The notes beneath the pieces are model-generated. The model worked only from the letters and a program-made list of their open reading frames with translations, was not told where the DNA came from and made no database searches. Position numbers and translations under genes: made by a program. Positions 17,087 to 24,806 of a DNA stretch of 64,000 nucleotides are shown here, piece after piece; positions within the stretch are counted from its first letter, which is position 1, and each line of letters begins with the position of its first letter. Location: the NCBI GenBank assembly GCA_017305935.1, contig JAFKJU010000012.1, positions 1 to 64,000 on the forward strand. The letters are read 5' to 3'. The stretch is from Hyphomicrobiales bacterium. GTDB lineage: Bacteria; Pseudomonadota; Alphaproteobacteria; Rhizobiales; Rhizobiaceae.

Positions 17087-17922
17087 GCTTTCCCTCCCTT
17101 ACCGGCGCTCTGCGTCAGCCGGTCGAGAACCATGGTCAGGATCACGATGGCGATGGCGGCATTGATCGAGGTGGCGATATCGAGCGTGCGAACCGAACCG
17201 TAGATGGTTTCGCCAAGCCCGCCGGAGCCGACGATGCCGGCGATGACCACCATGCCGAAGGCCATCATCAGGCTCTGGTTGATGCCGGCCATGATGCTCG
17301 GCAGCGCGAAGGGCAGGCGGATCTTGGAAAACATCTGCCAGCCGGTCAAGCCGCTCGCCTGTCCCAGCTCGATGAATTCACGCGGCGTCATGCGCATGCC
17401 GAGCGCCGTCAGGCGGATGGCCGGCGGCATGGCGACGATAACGGTGGCGATCAGCGCCGTCGCCGGCCCGAAACCCATCAGCGCGATGGCCGGCAGCAGG
17501 TAGATATAGGGCGGCAGCGTCTGGATGAGGTCGAGCACCGGCTGCAGGATACGGTCGAGCGTGGTCAGGAAGCCGGCGGCGATGCCGAGCGGAATGCCGG
17601 CGGCGAGCGCCAGCACGGTTGCGGTGACCACCAGCGCCAACGTGCCCATGGTTTCGCCCCACAGGCCCATCAGCGCGCAGACGACCAGCGCCACGCCGGC
17701 GGCAATGCCGAAGCGCAGGCCCACCAGCCGCCATCCGAAGACGGCGGCGATCGCCGCAATGCCGTAGAACGGCAAAAGCTGCAGCAGCCAGAGAACGCCG
17801 TCATAGGTGCCTTCGAGGATCGCCCGGATGAAATCGAACAGGCCCTCGCCATTGTCGCTGATCCAGGACAGCGCGTCGTCGATGGCGCTGTCGAAAGTGT
17901 CCGGAAGCGTCGACATGTCCAT
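17083..17922 (-). CDS. Betaine ABC transporter permease (ProW family)
   Basis: 279 residues with about seven hydrophobic segments and the family loop LTGWQMFSKIRLPFALPSIM followed by AGINQSLMMAFGMVVIAG. It is paired with a second, frameshifted permease gene (16233-17086). ProU-type systems often use one permease homodimer, so this copy may suffice. It lies 15 nt downstream of the ATPase gene in the minus-strand operon (binding protein, ATPase, permease, permease, racemase-family protein). Confidence 0.92.
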   Translation of the reverse strand: MDMSTLPDTFDSAIDDALSWISDNGEGLFDFIRAILEGTYDGVLWLLQLLPFYGIAAIAAVFGWRLVGLRFGIAAGVALVVCALMGLWGETMGTLALVVTATVLALAAGIPLGIAAGFLTTLDRILQPVLDLIQTLPPYIYLLPAIALMGFGPATALIATVIVAMPPAIRLTALGMRMTPREFIELGQASGLTGWQMFSKIRLPFALPSIMAGINQSLMMAFGMVVIAGIVGSGGLGETIYGSVRTLDIATSINAAIAIVILTMVLDRLTQSAGKGGKA

Positions 17923-17937
17923 GCCCTTCCTCCCTCG

Positions 17938-18987
17938 TCAGGCGGCGACGCCGCGAAGCAGGTCGCGGGTCGTCACCACGCCGATGACGGCGCCGTTGTC
18001 GACAACCGCGATCGCATCGTGTTCGGATTGCATGGTCAGCTCGATCAACGCGCTGATATCCGCTTCCGGCGCGGCGCGCGGCAGCGCGTTTATATCGCCG
18101 CGATAGGCGGCGACCGGCTGCATGATCGAATGCGCCTTGACGAGATGGATGCGGGAGATGCCGGCGACGAAGTCCGCGACGTAGTCGTCGGCGGGCTTGG
18201 TGACGATCTCCTCGGCATTGCCGATCTGGACGATGACGCCGTCCTTCATGATGGCGATGCGGTCGCCGATGCGAATCGCCTCTTCGAGGTCATGGGTGAT
18301 GAACACGGCCGACTTGCCGAGCGACTTGGTCAATTGCCGGAATTCGTCCTGCAGCTGCCGGCGGATCAGCGGGTCGAGGGCGCTGAACGGCTCGTCCATC
18401 AGGATGATCTCGGGATCGGCGGCAAGCGCGCGGGCCAACCCGACGCGCTGCTGCATGCCGCCGGAAAGCTCGGACGGATAACGCTCCGTCCAGTCGGAAA
18501 GGCCGACCTTGTCGAGGGCAGCACGGGCGACTTTATTACGCTCGTCCTTGGCGACGCCACGTACTTCGAGGCCGAAGGCGGCGTTTTCGAGCACGGTGCG
18601 ATAGGGAAGCAGCGCCACGCTCTGGAACACCATGCCGATATTGCGCGCCCGCATGTCGCGCAAGGCCGCCGCATCGAGGGACGCGACATCCTTGCCCTTG
18701 ACCATGACCGTGCCGAGGCTCGGCTCGATCAGCCGGTTGAGCAGGCGGATCAGCGTCGACTTGCCGGAGCCGGAGAGACCCATGATACAGAAGATTTCAC
18801 CGCGGCGGACCTGCAGGTTGGCGTCGGAGACGCCGACCACGCAATTGAATTCCTTGAGGATGTCCTTCTTCGACAGTCCGCGCGTCTCGACGGCTTCGAT
18901 GGCCGCCGCCGCGCGCGTGCCAAAAATCTTCCAGACCGAACGGCAATCGACCAGGATCTCGCTCACGTCTTTGTGCGCAATGTTCAT
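17938..18987 (-). CDS. Betaine ABC transporter ATP-binding protein (ProV family, CBS domain)
   Basis: 349 residues: Walker A GLSGSGKST, signature LSGGMQQRVGLARAL, Walker B IILMDEPFSALDP, H-loop FITHDLEEAI. The ProV-specific N-terminal extension (AVETRGLSKKDILKEF) and a C-terminal CBS domain (about 285-345, HDAIAVVDNGAVIGVVTTRD) are present. It energises the two permeases encoded downstream. It is a homologue of the ATPase at 7045-8106, so this locus carries two independent betaine-type importers. Confidence 0.94.
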   Translation of the reverse strand: MNIAHKDVSEILVDCRSVWKIFGTRAAAAIEAVETRGLSKKDILKEFNCVVGVSDANLQVRRGEIFCIMGLSGSGKSTLIRLLNRLIEPSLGTVMVKGKDVASLDAAALRDMRARNIGMVFQSVALLPYRTVLENAAFGLEVRGVAKDERNKVARAALDKVGLSDWTERYPSELSGGMQQRVGLARALAADPEIILMDEPFSALDPLIRRQLQDEFRQLTKSLGKSAVFITHDLEEAIRIGDRIAIMKDGVIVQIGNAEEIVTKPADDYVADFVAGISRIHLVKAHSIMQPVAAYRGDINALPRAAPEADISALIELTMQSEHDAIAVVDNGAVIGVVTTRDLLRGVAA

Positions 18988-19037
18988 GATGTTCCCCCAC
19001 GAGCCGGTTCCGGTCGGCTCCTTGTTGTACGGCTGCT

Positions 19038-19068
19038 GGCGAGCCGCGCGCGGCGCGGGCGGCTCGCC
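19038..19068 (-). repeat. Perfect 10-bp hairpin between binding-protein and ATPase genes
   Basis: GGCGAGCCGC (19038-19047) pairs with GCGGCTCGCC (19059-19068) over an 11-nt GC-rich loop. It lies just downstream of the binding-protein stop in the minus-strand transcript, the usual place of hairpins that protect and over-represent the binding-protein message. Confidence 0.6.
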
Positions 19069-19077
19069 TTTGCGGGA

Positions 19078-19932
19078 TCATTCGCCCTTGATGTTTTCCC
19101 AGCGCTTGAGGAGATCGGCATGGGCCGTGGTCCAGTCCGACACCGCCTGGTCCATGGTCTTGCCGTCGCTGACGGCGCCGTTGATGCCGGTGATATCGGC
19201 AAGCGGCACGTAGACGCTGGCGATCACTTCACGGGCATGGGGGTTCTTCTCGGAAAAACCCTTCTGGCCAATCCAGTAATAGCTCTGCGGCGGCGGGAAG
19301 ACGGCCTTCGGATCCTGCAGGAACTTGACGTCGTATTTCTGCATCATCCAGGAGGGTTCCCAGATGGTGACGGCGATCCATTCCTTGCGGTCGATGGCGG
19401 ATTTCAGCGCCGCGGTCATGGCGGCGGTGCTGCCCTCGACGAGTTGCAGCTTCAGGCCATATTCCTTCACCGCATTGCCGGTGTCGCGCATCAGGCCGGC
19501 GCCCGGCTCGATGCCGACGATCTTGCCGCCAAACTTGTCGGCATTATCGTTGAGCTGGTCCATGCTGTCGATGGTGACGTATTTCGGCACGGCGACGCCC
19601 TGGAACAGGCCATGCGACACCGGCGAAATCTTTTCCAGCTTCTTCTTGTTCTTGTTCCAGTAATCCTGCGCGACATAATCGGTCTGCGAAGCCAGGATCT
19701 GGACGTCGCCCTTGGCAAGCGCCGCATAGGCGATGCCCCACTCGGCGAATTCCACCACCTTGACGGTGTAGCCCTGGTCTTCCAGCACCTTCTTGGTGAT
19801 GCCGGTGATCGGCGTCAGGTCCTCCCAGGACATGGTGCCCATGGTGATCGACTTTTCCTCGGCACGAGCCGGCAGCATGGTCAAACCGACCATGGCGGCC
19901 GCACACAGCACCTTCCACAACGTCTTCATCAT
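19078..19932 (-). CDS. Betaine/quaternary-amine ABC transporter substrate-binding protein (OpuAC family)
   Basis: 284 residues with a Sec signal peptide (MMKTLWKVLCAAAMVGLTML, cleavage after ARA), then an OpuAC fold (SITMGTMSWEDLTPITGITK; IVGIEPGAGLMRDTGNAVKE). It is shorter and quite different from the binding protein at 5059-6060, so the two importers probably take different substrates. It is followed by a hairpin and then the ATPase and permease genes; the amino-acid oxidase gene ends 71 bp upstream. Confidence 0.9.
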   Translation of the reverse strand: MMKTLWKVLCAAAMVGLTMLPARAEEKSITMGTMSWEDLTPITGITKKVLEDQGYTVKVVEFAEWGIAYAALAKGDVQILASQTDYVAQDYWNKNKKKLEKISPVSHGLFQGVAVPKYVTIDSMDQLNDNADKFGGKIVGIEPGAGLMRDTGNAVKEYGLKLQLVEGSTAAMTAALKSAIDRKEWIAVTIWEPSWMMQKYDVKFLQDPKAVFPPPQSYYWIGQKGFSEKNPHAREVIASVYVPLADITGINGAVSDGKTMDQAVSDWTTAHADLLKRWENIKGE

Positions 19933-20003
19933 TCACTCTCTCCTCTTGTCTTGGTTCCCACTCGCGATTTCCGGCACATCCGGTCGCCATTGCGCGGCCA
20001 AGG

Positions 20004-21335
20004 TCAGCCCTCGCGGCCGGCACGCAATTCCTGCAGACGGATCACCGAATTGATGCCGAGCCAGGCGAAGGGCTGCGGCGGCAGCCGCGCCGGCTGCGGG
20101 TGATCCATGTAGTCTTCCAGTTCGCGCGACCGGGTTCCGGTCGCCAGTTCCGCCGCCATCATGCCGGCCAGCGTGCTCTTGACGGTGCCGAGCCCGTTGT
20201 CGCAGCAGGCGGAATAGAGCCCCTGCTCGACCTCGCCGAAGGCCGGCACATGGTTGCGGCTGAGGCAGAGCCGCCCGGCCCAGCTATACTCGAAGGGGAC
20301 GCCCGCCAGTTCCGGAAACCGGGCGTCGAGGGAGCGGCGATGCTCCTGCGCCATCTTCGCCAGCCGGCGCGCGGAGAGCGAAACCGTGGTGTCATAGGTG
20401 TAGCGGGTGCGGATCGCGATGCGCGCCTTTCCGCCGGAGGTGATCTTGCGCACCGTCGCGCCCATGGCGTCGGCCGGCAGCAGCGCCCAGCGGTCGCGGC
20501 CCGCCGCCCCCGCCGGCAGCGGCGCGGTCATCGAGGCATAGGCGAAGATATGCATCAGCCGCCCGCGAAAATGGCCGAAATCGTCGATATGGCCGTTGAC
20601 GCAGACGATCGTTTTCGGCGCCGTCACCGTGCCGCGCGGCGTCACCGCCGTCCAGGTGCCGCCGCCCCGCCGGAGCGCGGTGACCGGCGAGCGCTCGAAC
20701 AGGTCGGCGCGGCGGACAAGGCCGGCGGCGAAGGCGCGGACGTAATCCGCCGGCTGGATCAGCATTGCGCCCGGCGTATAGAGGCCGCCGAGGTAATAAT
20801 CCGAGCCGGTGATGTCGCGCATCTCGCCGGCATCGAGGAAGACGTGCTTTTCACCGGCCCCGCGCAGCGACTGGCCGAAGCTGGCATTCAGCGCCATGCC
20901 CCGGGCGGTTGCCGCTGCATTGATCTTGCCGGCGGGATCGACGGTCTCGCGCGACATGCCGTATTCCTCGGCGGCGGCTTTGGCAAAGGCGATGGCGGAG
21001 CGGTTCTGCGCCATTTCCAGCCGCGTTGCATCGGCGCTTCCGCTGGAATATTCGCTGGACGACAGATTGTGCGGCACATCGATCATGAAGCCGGAATTGC
21101 GCCCGGCCGTGCCCTTGCCGACCTCGCCGGCTTCGAGAATGACGATGCGGTCGTCCGGGCGCAGTTCCAGCAGCCGGCGGGCCGCGGACAGGCCCGCAAA
21201 GCCCGCGCCGATGATCAGCCAGTCCGCCGTGACGTTGCCTTCGAGGGTTCTGGCGGCAAACGGCCGAGCGCTGATCGCCTCCCAGCCGGAGACGCCATTT
21301 TCCACCGGCAAGCGCCGGACGGACGTCGTGCTCAT
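20004..21335 (-). CDS. FAD-dependent amino-acid oxidase/dehydrogenase (DAO family, paralogue 2)
   Basis: 443 residues: FAD motif WLIIGAGFAGLSAARRL, conserved GTAGRNSGFMIDVPHN, substrate-domain motif GALYTP-like (GGLYTPGAMLIQPADYVR), and a C-terminal FAD contact CCDNGLGTVKSTLAG. It is a paralogue of 13017-14363. It overlaps the aldehyde dehydrogenase gene by 4 bp (ATGA). The co-encoded aldehyde dehydrogenase and DapA-like lyase fit a HypO-HypD-HypH-like chain: imino acid oxidation, deamination/ring opening and semialdehyde oxidation. The assignment to hydroxyproline is inferred from context. Confidence 0.85.
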   Translation of the reverse strand: MSTTSVRRLPVENGVSGWEAISARPFAARTLEGNVTADWLIIGAGFAGLSAARRLLELRPDDRIVILEAGEVGKGTAGRNSGFMIDVPHNLSSSEYSSGSADATRLEMAQNRSAIAFAKAAAEEYGMSRETVDPAGKINAAATARGMALNASFGQSLRGAGEKHVFLDAGEMRDITGSDYYLGGLYTPGAMLIQPADYVRAFAAGLVRRADLFERSPVTALRRGGGTWTAVTPRGTVTAPKTIVCVNGHIDDFGHFRGRLMHIFAYASMTAPLPAGAAGRDRWALLPADAMGATVRKITSGGKARIAIRTRYTYDTTVSLSARRLAKMAQEHRRSLDARFPELAGVPFEYSWAGRLCLSRNHVPAFGEVEQGLYSACCDNGLGTVKSTLAGMMAAELATGTRSRELEDYMDHPQPARLPPQPFAWLGINSVIRLQELRAGREG

Positions 21336-22849
21336 CGGACAGTCTCGTCGAGGGAGCGTTCGGAAATGTCGATCCAGATGGTCTTCAGCTCGCAGTAATT
21401 GTCATGGGCGAAGACCGACTTGTCGCGCCCGCCGAAACCGGATTCGTTGTAGCCGCCGAAGGGGGTGGAGGCATCGCCCTCGCCGAAGCAATTGACGGTG
21501 ACGAGGCCGGCGCGGATATCGCGGGAAAGCCGGATCGCATGGCGCAGGCTGCCCGTATAGATCGACGCCGTCAGGCCGTAATTGGTGTCGTTGGCAAGCG
21601 TCACGGCTTGCGCCAGGGTCTCGAAACTCGTCACCGACAGGATCGGCCCGAAAATCTCCTCCTGGAACAGCCGGCTTTTCGGCGTCACGCCATCGACCAC
21701 CGTCGGTTCGATGAAGGCGCCCTCATAGGTCTCGCCGCCATGGGCCAACGACAGCTTTTCGGCTTTCACGTCATCGAGGAAGGACTTTACCTTCTCGAAA
21801 TGGGCCTTGCTGACCAGCGCGCCGATGCGGTTTTCGGGGTCGAGCGGATCGCCGGTCTTCCAGTCGCGCATATAGGCGCCGATGCGTTGCAGCAGCTCAT
21901 CCTTGATGCTGGCATGGACGATCAGGCGCGAGGTCGCCGAGCAATTCTCGCCCATGTTCCAGAAAGCGCCGTTGACCACCTGCTCGGCGACGAGATCGAG
22001 GTCTTCGGCATCGGCCAGCACCACCGCCGGGTTCTTGCCGCCGCATTCCAGCACCACCTTCTTGAGGTTGGAATCGGCCGCATAACGCAGGAAGCGCCGG
22101 CCAGTCGGCGTCGAGCCGGTGAAGGCCACCATGTCGACATCCATATGCAAGCCAAGCGGTTCGCCGACCGCGCTGCCGCCGCCGGTGACGACGTTGAAGA
22201 CACCCGCGGGAATGCCGGCCTCATGCGCCAGTTCGGCGACGCGCAGCGTGGTCAGCGTCGTCTCCTGCGCCGGCTTGACGATGACCGAGCAGCCGGCGGC
22301 CAGCGCCGGGCCGATCTTCCAGGCGAGCATCAGCAGCGGGAAATTCCACGGCAGCACGCAGGCGACGACGCCGATCGGCTCGCGCACCACCATGGCCAGC
22401 GCATTGGCGCCGACATTGTTGGTGTTGTCGTAGAGCTTGTCGATCAGCTCCGCGTGCCAGCGGATGGTTTGGATCGTGTCGGGAATATCGACCGTCTGGC
22501 ATTCGCGCACCGGCTTGCCGCTGTCGAGGCTTTCCATCACCGCCAGTTCATGGCGGTTGTCTTCCAGCAATTTTGCGAGCTTCAGCAGCGCCGCCTTGCG
22601 CTCGCCGGGCGAGAGCAGGCACCAGCGGCCGTCATCGAAAGCGGCCTTGGCCTTGGCGACGGCGAAATCGACGTCGCCGGCATCGCAGGCGGCGATATCG
22701 CCGAGCACGGCGCCGGTCGCCGGATTGGTGGTCTGAAACGTCTTGCCGGAATTGGCCGGCCTGAAGGCGCCGTCGATGAAGGCGTTGGTCGGCAGGTCGA
22801 GGCCGGCGGCGATGGCCTTGTATTCGGCTGCGGTCAAGGGTTCATGCAT
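21332..22849 (-). CDS. NAD(P)-dependent aldehyde dehydrogenase (PuuC-like)
   Basis: 505 residues, a full-length ALDH: general-base Glu in VVLECGGKNP, nucleophile Cys in NMGENCSATSR, C-terminal CFGEGDASTPFGGYNESGFG. The closest functional types are gamma-aminobutyraldehyde and betaine-aldehyde dehydrogenases. In this operon a semialdehyde such as 2-oxoglutarate semialdehyde is the likely substrate. The start overlaps the end of the DapA-like gene by 8 bp and the stop overlaps the oxidase gene by 4 bp, so the three are co-translated. Confidence 0.88.
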   Translation of the reverse strand: MHEPLTAAEYKAIAAGLDLPTNAFIDGAFRPANSGKTFQTTNPATGAVLGDIAACDAGDVDFAVAKAKAAFDDGRWCLLSPGERKAALLKLAKLLEDNRHELAVMESLDSGKPVRECQTVDIPDTIQTIRWHAELIDKLYDNTNNVGANALAMVVREPIGVVACVLPWNFPLLMLAWKIGPALAAGCSVIVKPAQETTLTTLRVAELAHEAGIPAGVFNVVTGGGSAVGEPLGLHMDVDMVAFTGSTPTGRRFLRYAADSNLKKVVLECGGKNPAVVLADAEDLDLVAEQVVNGAFWNMGENCSATSRLIVHASIKDELLQRIGAYMRDWKTGDPLDPENRIGALVSKAHFEKVKSFLDDVKAEKLSLAHGGETYEGAFIEPTVVDGVTPKSRLFQEEIFGPILSVTSFETLAQAVTLANDTNYGLTASIYTGSLRHAIRLSRDIRAGLVTVNCFGEGDASTPFGGYNESGFGGRDKSVFAHDNYCELKTIWIDISERSLDETVR

Positions 22850-23753
22850 GGTTGGCTCCCGACGTGATCTGGGCGACCGTGCGCTTCAAGGTGGCGACGA
22901 CAGTCTGGAGGGTTCGCTTTTCTTCGGAGTTCATGGGGCGCAGCGGCGCGCGCACCGGCCCGGCCTTGAGGCCGATGATCTCGCAGCCATGCTTGATCGA
23001 CTGCACGAACTTGCCGCCTTCGAGGAAATCCATCAGCGGCAGCATCGCCGTCATGATCGCCCGGCCCTTGTCGAAGTTCTTTTCGAGCACGCAAGCCTCG
23101 TAGAGCGCCACATGCTCGCGCGGCAGGAAGTTGGAGCCGGCGCAGACCCAGCTCCTTGCCCCCCAGGCGAAGAATTCCAGCGCCTGGTCGTCCCAGCCGC
23201 AAGAGAGCGCGATATGCGGAAATTTTCGGGCCAGCAGGTGCATGTTGGCGGTTTCGCCGGAGCTTTCCTTGATGGCGACGACATTCTTCGACTTGCCGAC
23301 GCGGGAGAAATACTCCTCACCCATCATCACGCCCATGCGGGCCGGATAGTTGTAGAGCATGATCGGCAGATTGGCGGCGCGATCGACGGTCAACGCATGC
23401 ACGGCGTTTTCGCGCTCGGTCGGCAGGGCATAGGGCGGCGAGGAGACGAGGATGGCGTCAGCGCCGATCTCTTTCGCGGCCTTGGCATATTCGACCGAAT
23501 CCTCGGTACGCGTCGCCCCGGTGCCGATGACCAGCGGCAGGCGATTGCCGATCACTTGTCTGGCGTAAGCACCGAGATCGAAGCGCTCCTGTGCCGTCTG
23601 GGCATAATATTCGCCGGTCGAGCCGCCGACGATAATGCCATGCACCTTCGCCTCGATCAGCGATTCCAGCACGACGGCGAATGCCTGCCTGTCTATCTGC
23701 CCGTCCGGGTCGAGCGGCGTTATCGCCGGCGTATAGATGCCTTCGAAATTCAA
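22842..23753 (-). CDS. DapA-family aldolase/lyase (paralogue 2), TTG start
   Basis: 303 residues. The Schiff-base Lys is in VVAIKESSGET, the Tyr in IMLYNYPARMG, and the GGSTGEYY loop is present, all typical of the dihydrodipicolinate-synthase family. The only sensible start is TTG at 23753: it overlaps the GntR-3 stop (TTGA), GGAGA lies 7 nt upstream, and the protein then begins NFEGIYTPAITPL, the standard family start. It is probably a HypD/LhpC-type pyrroline deaminase or a keto-acid aldolase feeding the aldehyde dehydrogenase encoded next. Confidence 0.84.
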   Translation of the reverse strand: MNFEGIYTPAITPLDPDGQIDRQAFAVVLESLIEAKVHGIIVGGSTGEYYAQTAQERFDLGAYARQVIGNRLPLVIGTGATRTEDSVEYAKAAKEIGADAILVSSPPYALPTERENAVHALTVDRAANLPIMLYNYPARMGVMMGEEYFSRVGKSKNVVAIKESSGETANMHLLARKFPHIALSCGWDDQALEFFAWGARSWVCAGSNFLPREHVALYEACVLEKNFDKGRAIMTAMLPLMDFLEGGKFVQSIKHGCEIIGLKAGPVRAPLRPMNSEEKRTLQTVVATLKRTVAQITSGANHA

Positions 23754-24448
23754 GACGATCTCTCCATGGTTGCGGCAGGCGCGTCGAAACGGGCGTCCGC
23801 CTTCATTCCTCGCGGCGCGATGAACATCTCCATGTTCTCGCGCGACAGTTCCCAATGTTCGAAAACCAGGTCGACGACGGCGTCCTCGTCCTGCGCGGCG
23901 ATGGCCGCGATAAATCCGTCGTGGTGATCCACGGCAAGCTGCAGGCGGCGACGCATGTCCTCGTTCTTCGGCCGGAAGAAGGTGTGGCCGATGCGGGCAT
24001 GGTCGATCAGAAGCCGCCCGAGGCTCGGCCGCAGATAGGCATTGCCGGACATCTCGCCGATGATCTCGTGGAACCGGTTGTTCTCGATAACCATCGCATG
24101 GGCCTCGCCCGACAGACTGGCACGGCGGAAACGCTCCTGCGTGTCGCGCAGGTCGGCGAGCTGGCGCGGCTTGACGTTCTGCACCGCCAGCCGGCCGATC
24201 GCCGCATAGATCATCGGCGCGCCGAGGAAGAAATTGCGGAGGGTCTCGTGGTTCATCGGGATGACCCGGGCGCGCCGGTTTTCGCGAATCTCCAGGTAGC
24301 CGTCTCCCGCCAGCCGCCGGAAGACATCCCGTACCGGCGTACGCGAAAGACCGTAGCGCTCGCCGATCAGCGCCTCGTCGGGATCGAGTTCCATCGTCAG
24401 GATCTGCCGCTTCAGGTCGTCGTAGAGATCTTGCTTGCCGCCCTTCAC
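23750..24448 (-). CDS. GntR-family regulator, FCD subfamily (paralogue 3 of 3), GTG start
   Basis: 232 residues from GTG at 24448. This start is chosen because GAGGAGGGG lies just upstream and the protein then begins VKGGKQDL, aligning with MMKGGKSAL of GntR-2; the upstream ATG at 24493 has no ribosome-binding site. The winged helix includes LSRTPVRDVFRRLAGDGYLE and the FCD domain NFFLGAPMIY, FHEIIGEM and LLIDHARIGHTFFRP. It heads the minus-strand operon that runs to the racemase-family gene and has a large palindrome upstream, so it probably regulates this operon and itself. Confidence 0.88.
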   Translation of the reverse strand: MKGGKQDLYDDLKRQILTMELDPDEALIGERYGLSRTPVRDVFRRLAGDGYLEIRENRRARVIPMNHETLRNFFLGAPMIYAAIGRLAVQNVKPRQLADLRDTQERFRRASLSGEAHAMVIENNRFHEIIGEMSGNAYLRPSLGRLLIDHARIGHTFFRPKNEDMRRRLQLAVDHHDGFIAAIAAQDEDAVVDLVFEHWELSRENMEMFIAPRGMKADARFDAPAATMERSS

Positions 24449-24518
24449 CGGCCCCTCCTCGGCATCGGCTTGTCGATGGAGGAAAGCTCTCATGGCGCGG
24501 TGGCCGAGTCAATCAAAA

Positions 24519-24537
24519 TGTATAATTCTGTTATACA
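24519..24537. promoter_or_regulatory. Candidate GntR-3 operator, TGTATAA-N5-TTATACA
   Basis: A perfect 19-bp inverted repeat (arms 24519-24525 and 24531-24537) lies between the divergent GntR-3 and deacetylase/liv operons. It fits the width of a GntR dimer site and resembles TGTATACA next to GntR-2. It may control both directions. Confidence 0.55.
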
Positions 24538-24676
24538 TCAGAAACTATCTGAGAATACATTCTCCAAGGACCGCTTAGGTTCTCACGAAATAGCGCAGTT
24601 AAAACAACGGCTTGTATTCGACCCGCGGCCACCGTCACCGTTGAAAAAAATTTCGTCTATGAAGGAGAATGACCGC

Positions 24677-24749
24677 TGCTGGCGGGCGAAGCGCCCCAGA
24701 ACCCCTCCGAAAGGATGGGGTAAATTTCGGCGCCTGCCCTCCTTTCGGA
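24677..24749 (+). other. Structured 5' leader before the deacetylase/liv operon
   Basis: In the 313-bp gene-free stretch 24494-24806, TCCGAAAGGA (24706-24715) plus GGG after a one-base bulge is complementary to CCC-TCCTTTCGGA (24737-24749): a 13-bp stem with a 16- to 17-nt loop. The first arm can alternatively fold alone as CCCC-TCC-GAAA-GGA-T-GGGG. A smaller hairpin with GGGC/GCCC precedes it at about 24679-24700. No T-run follows. Mutually exclusive structures suggest an attenuator or ligand- or protein-responsive leader; I could not match a known riboswitch class. Confidence 0.45.
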
Positions 24750-24806
24750 TCGGGACAAGGCGGACGGGCCGTATTAGACCTCCTATCCGCAACAGGATAC
24801 GGCGTC

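Noticed and set aside
16981-20103. 1040-codon open frame on the plus strand
   Set aside because: It lies opposite the permease, ATPase and binding-protein genes, is rich in His/Asp/Arg/Gly as shadows of GC-rich genes are, and has no recognisable domain.
24677-24780. Guanidine-type (ykkC family) or other known riboswitch
   Set aside because: A GGGACAAGGCGG segment looks superficially similar to a ykkC-type core, but the other conserved parts of those consensus structures are missing.
24669-24806. Class II deacetylase starting at the ATG at 24669
   Set aside because: The ribosome-binding site is only about 2 nt from that ATG and the added 46 residues cross the leader hairpins without family similarity.
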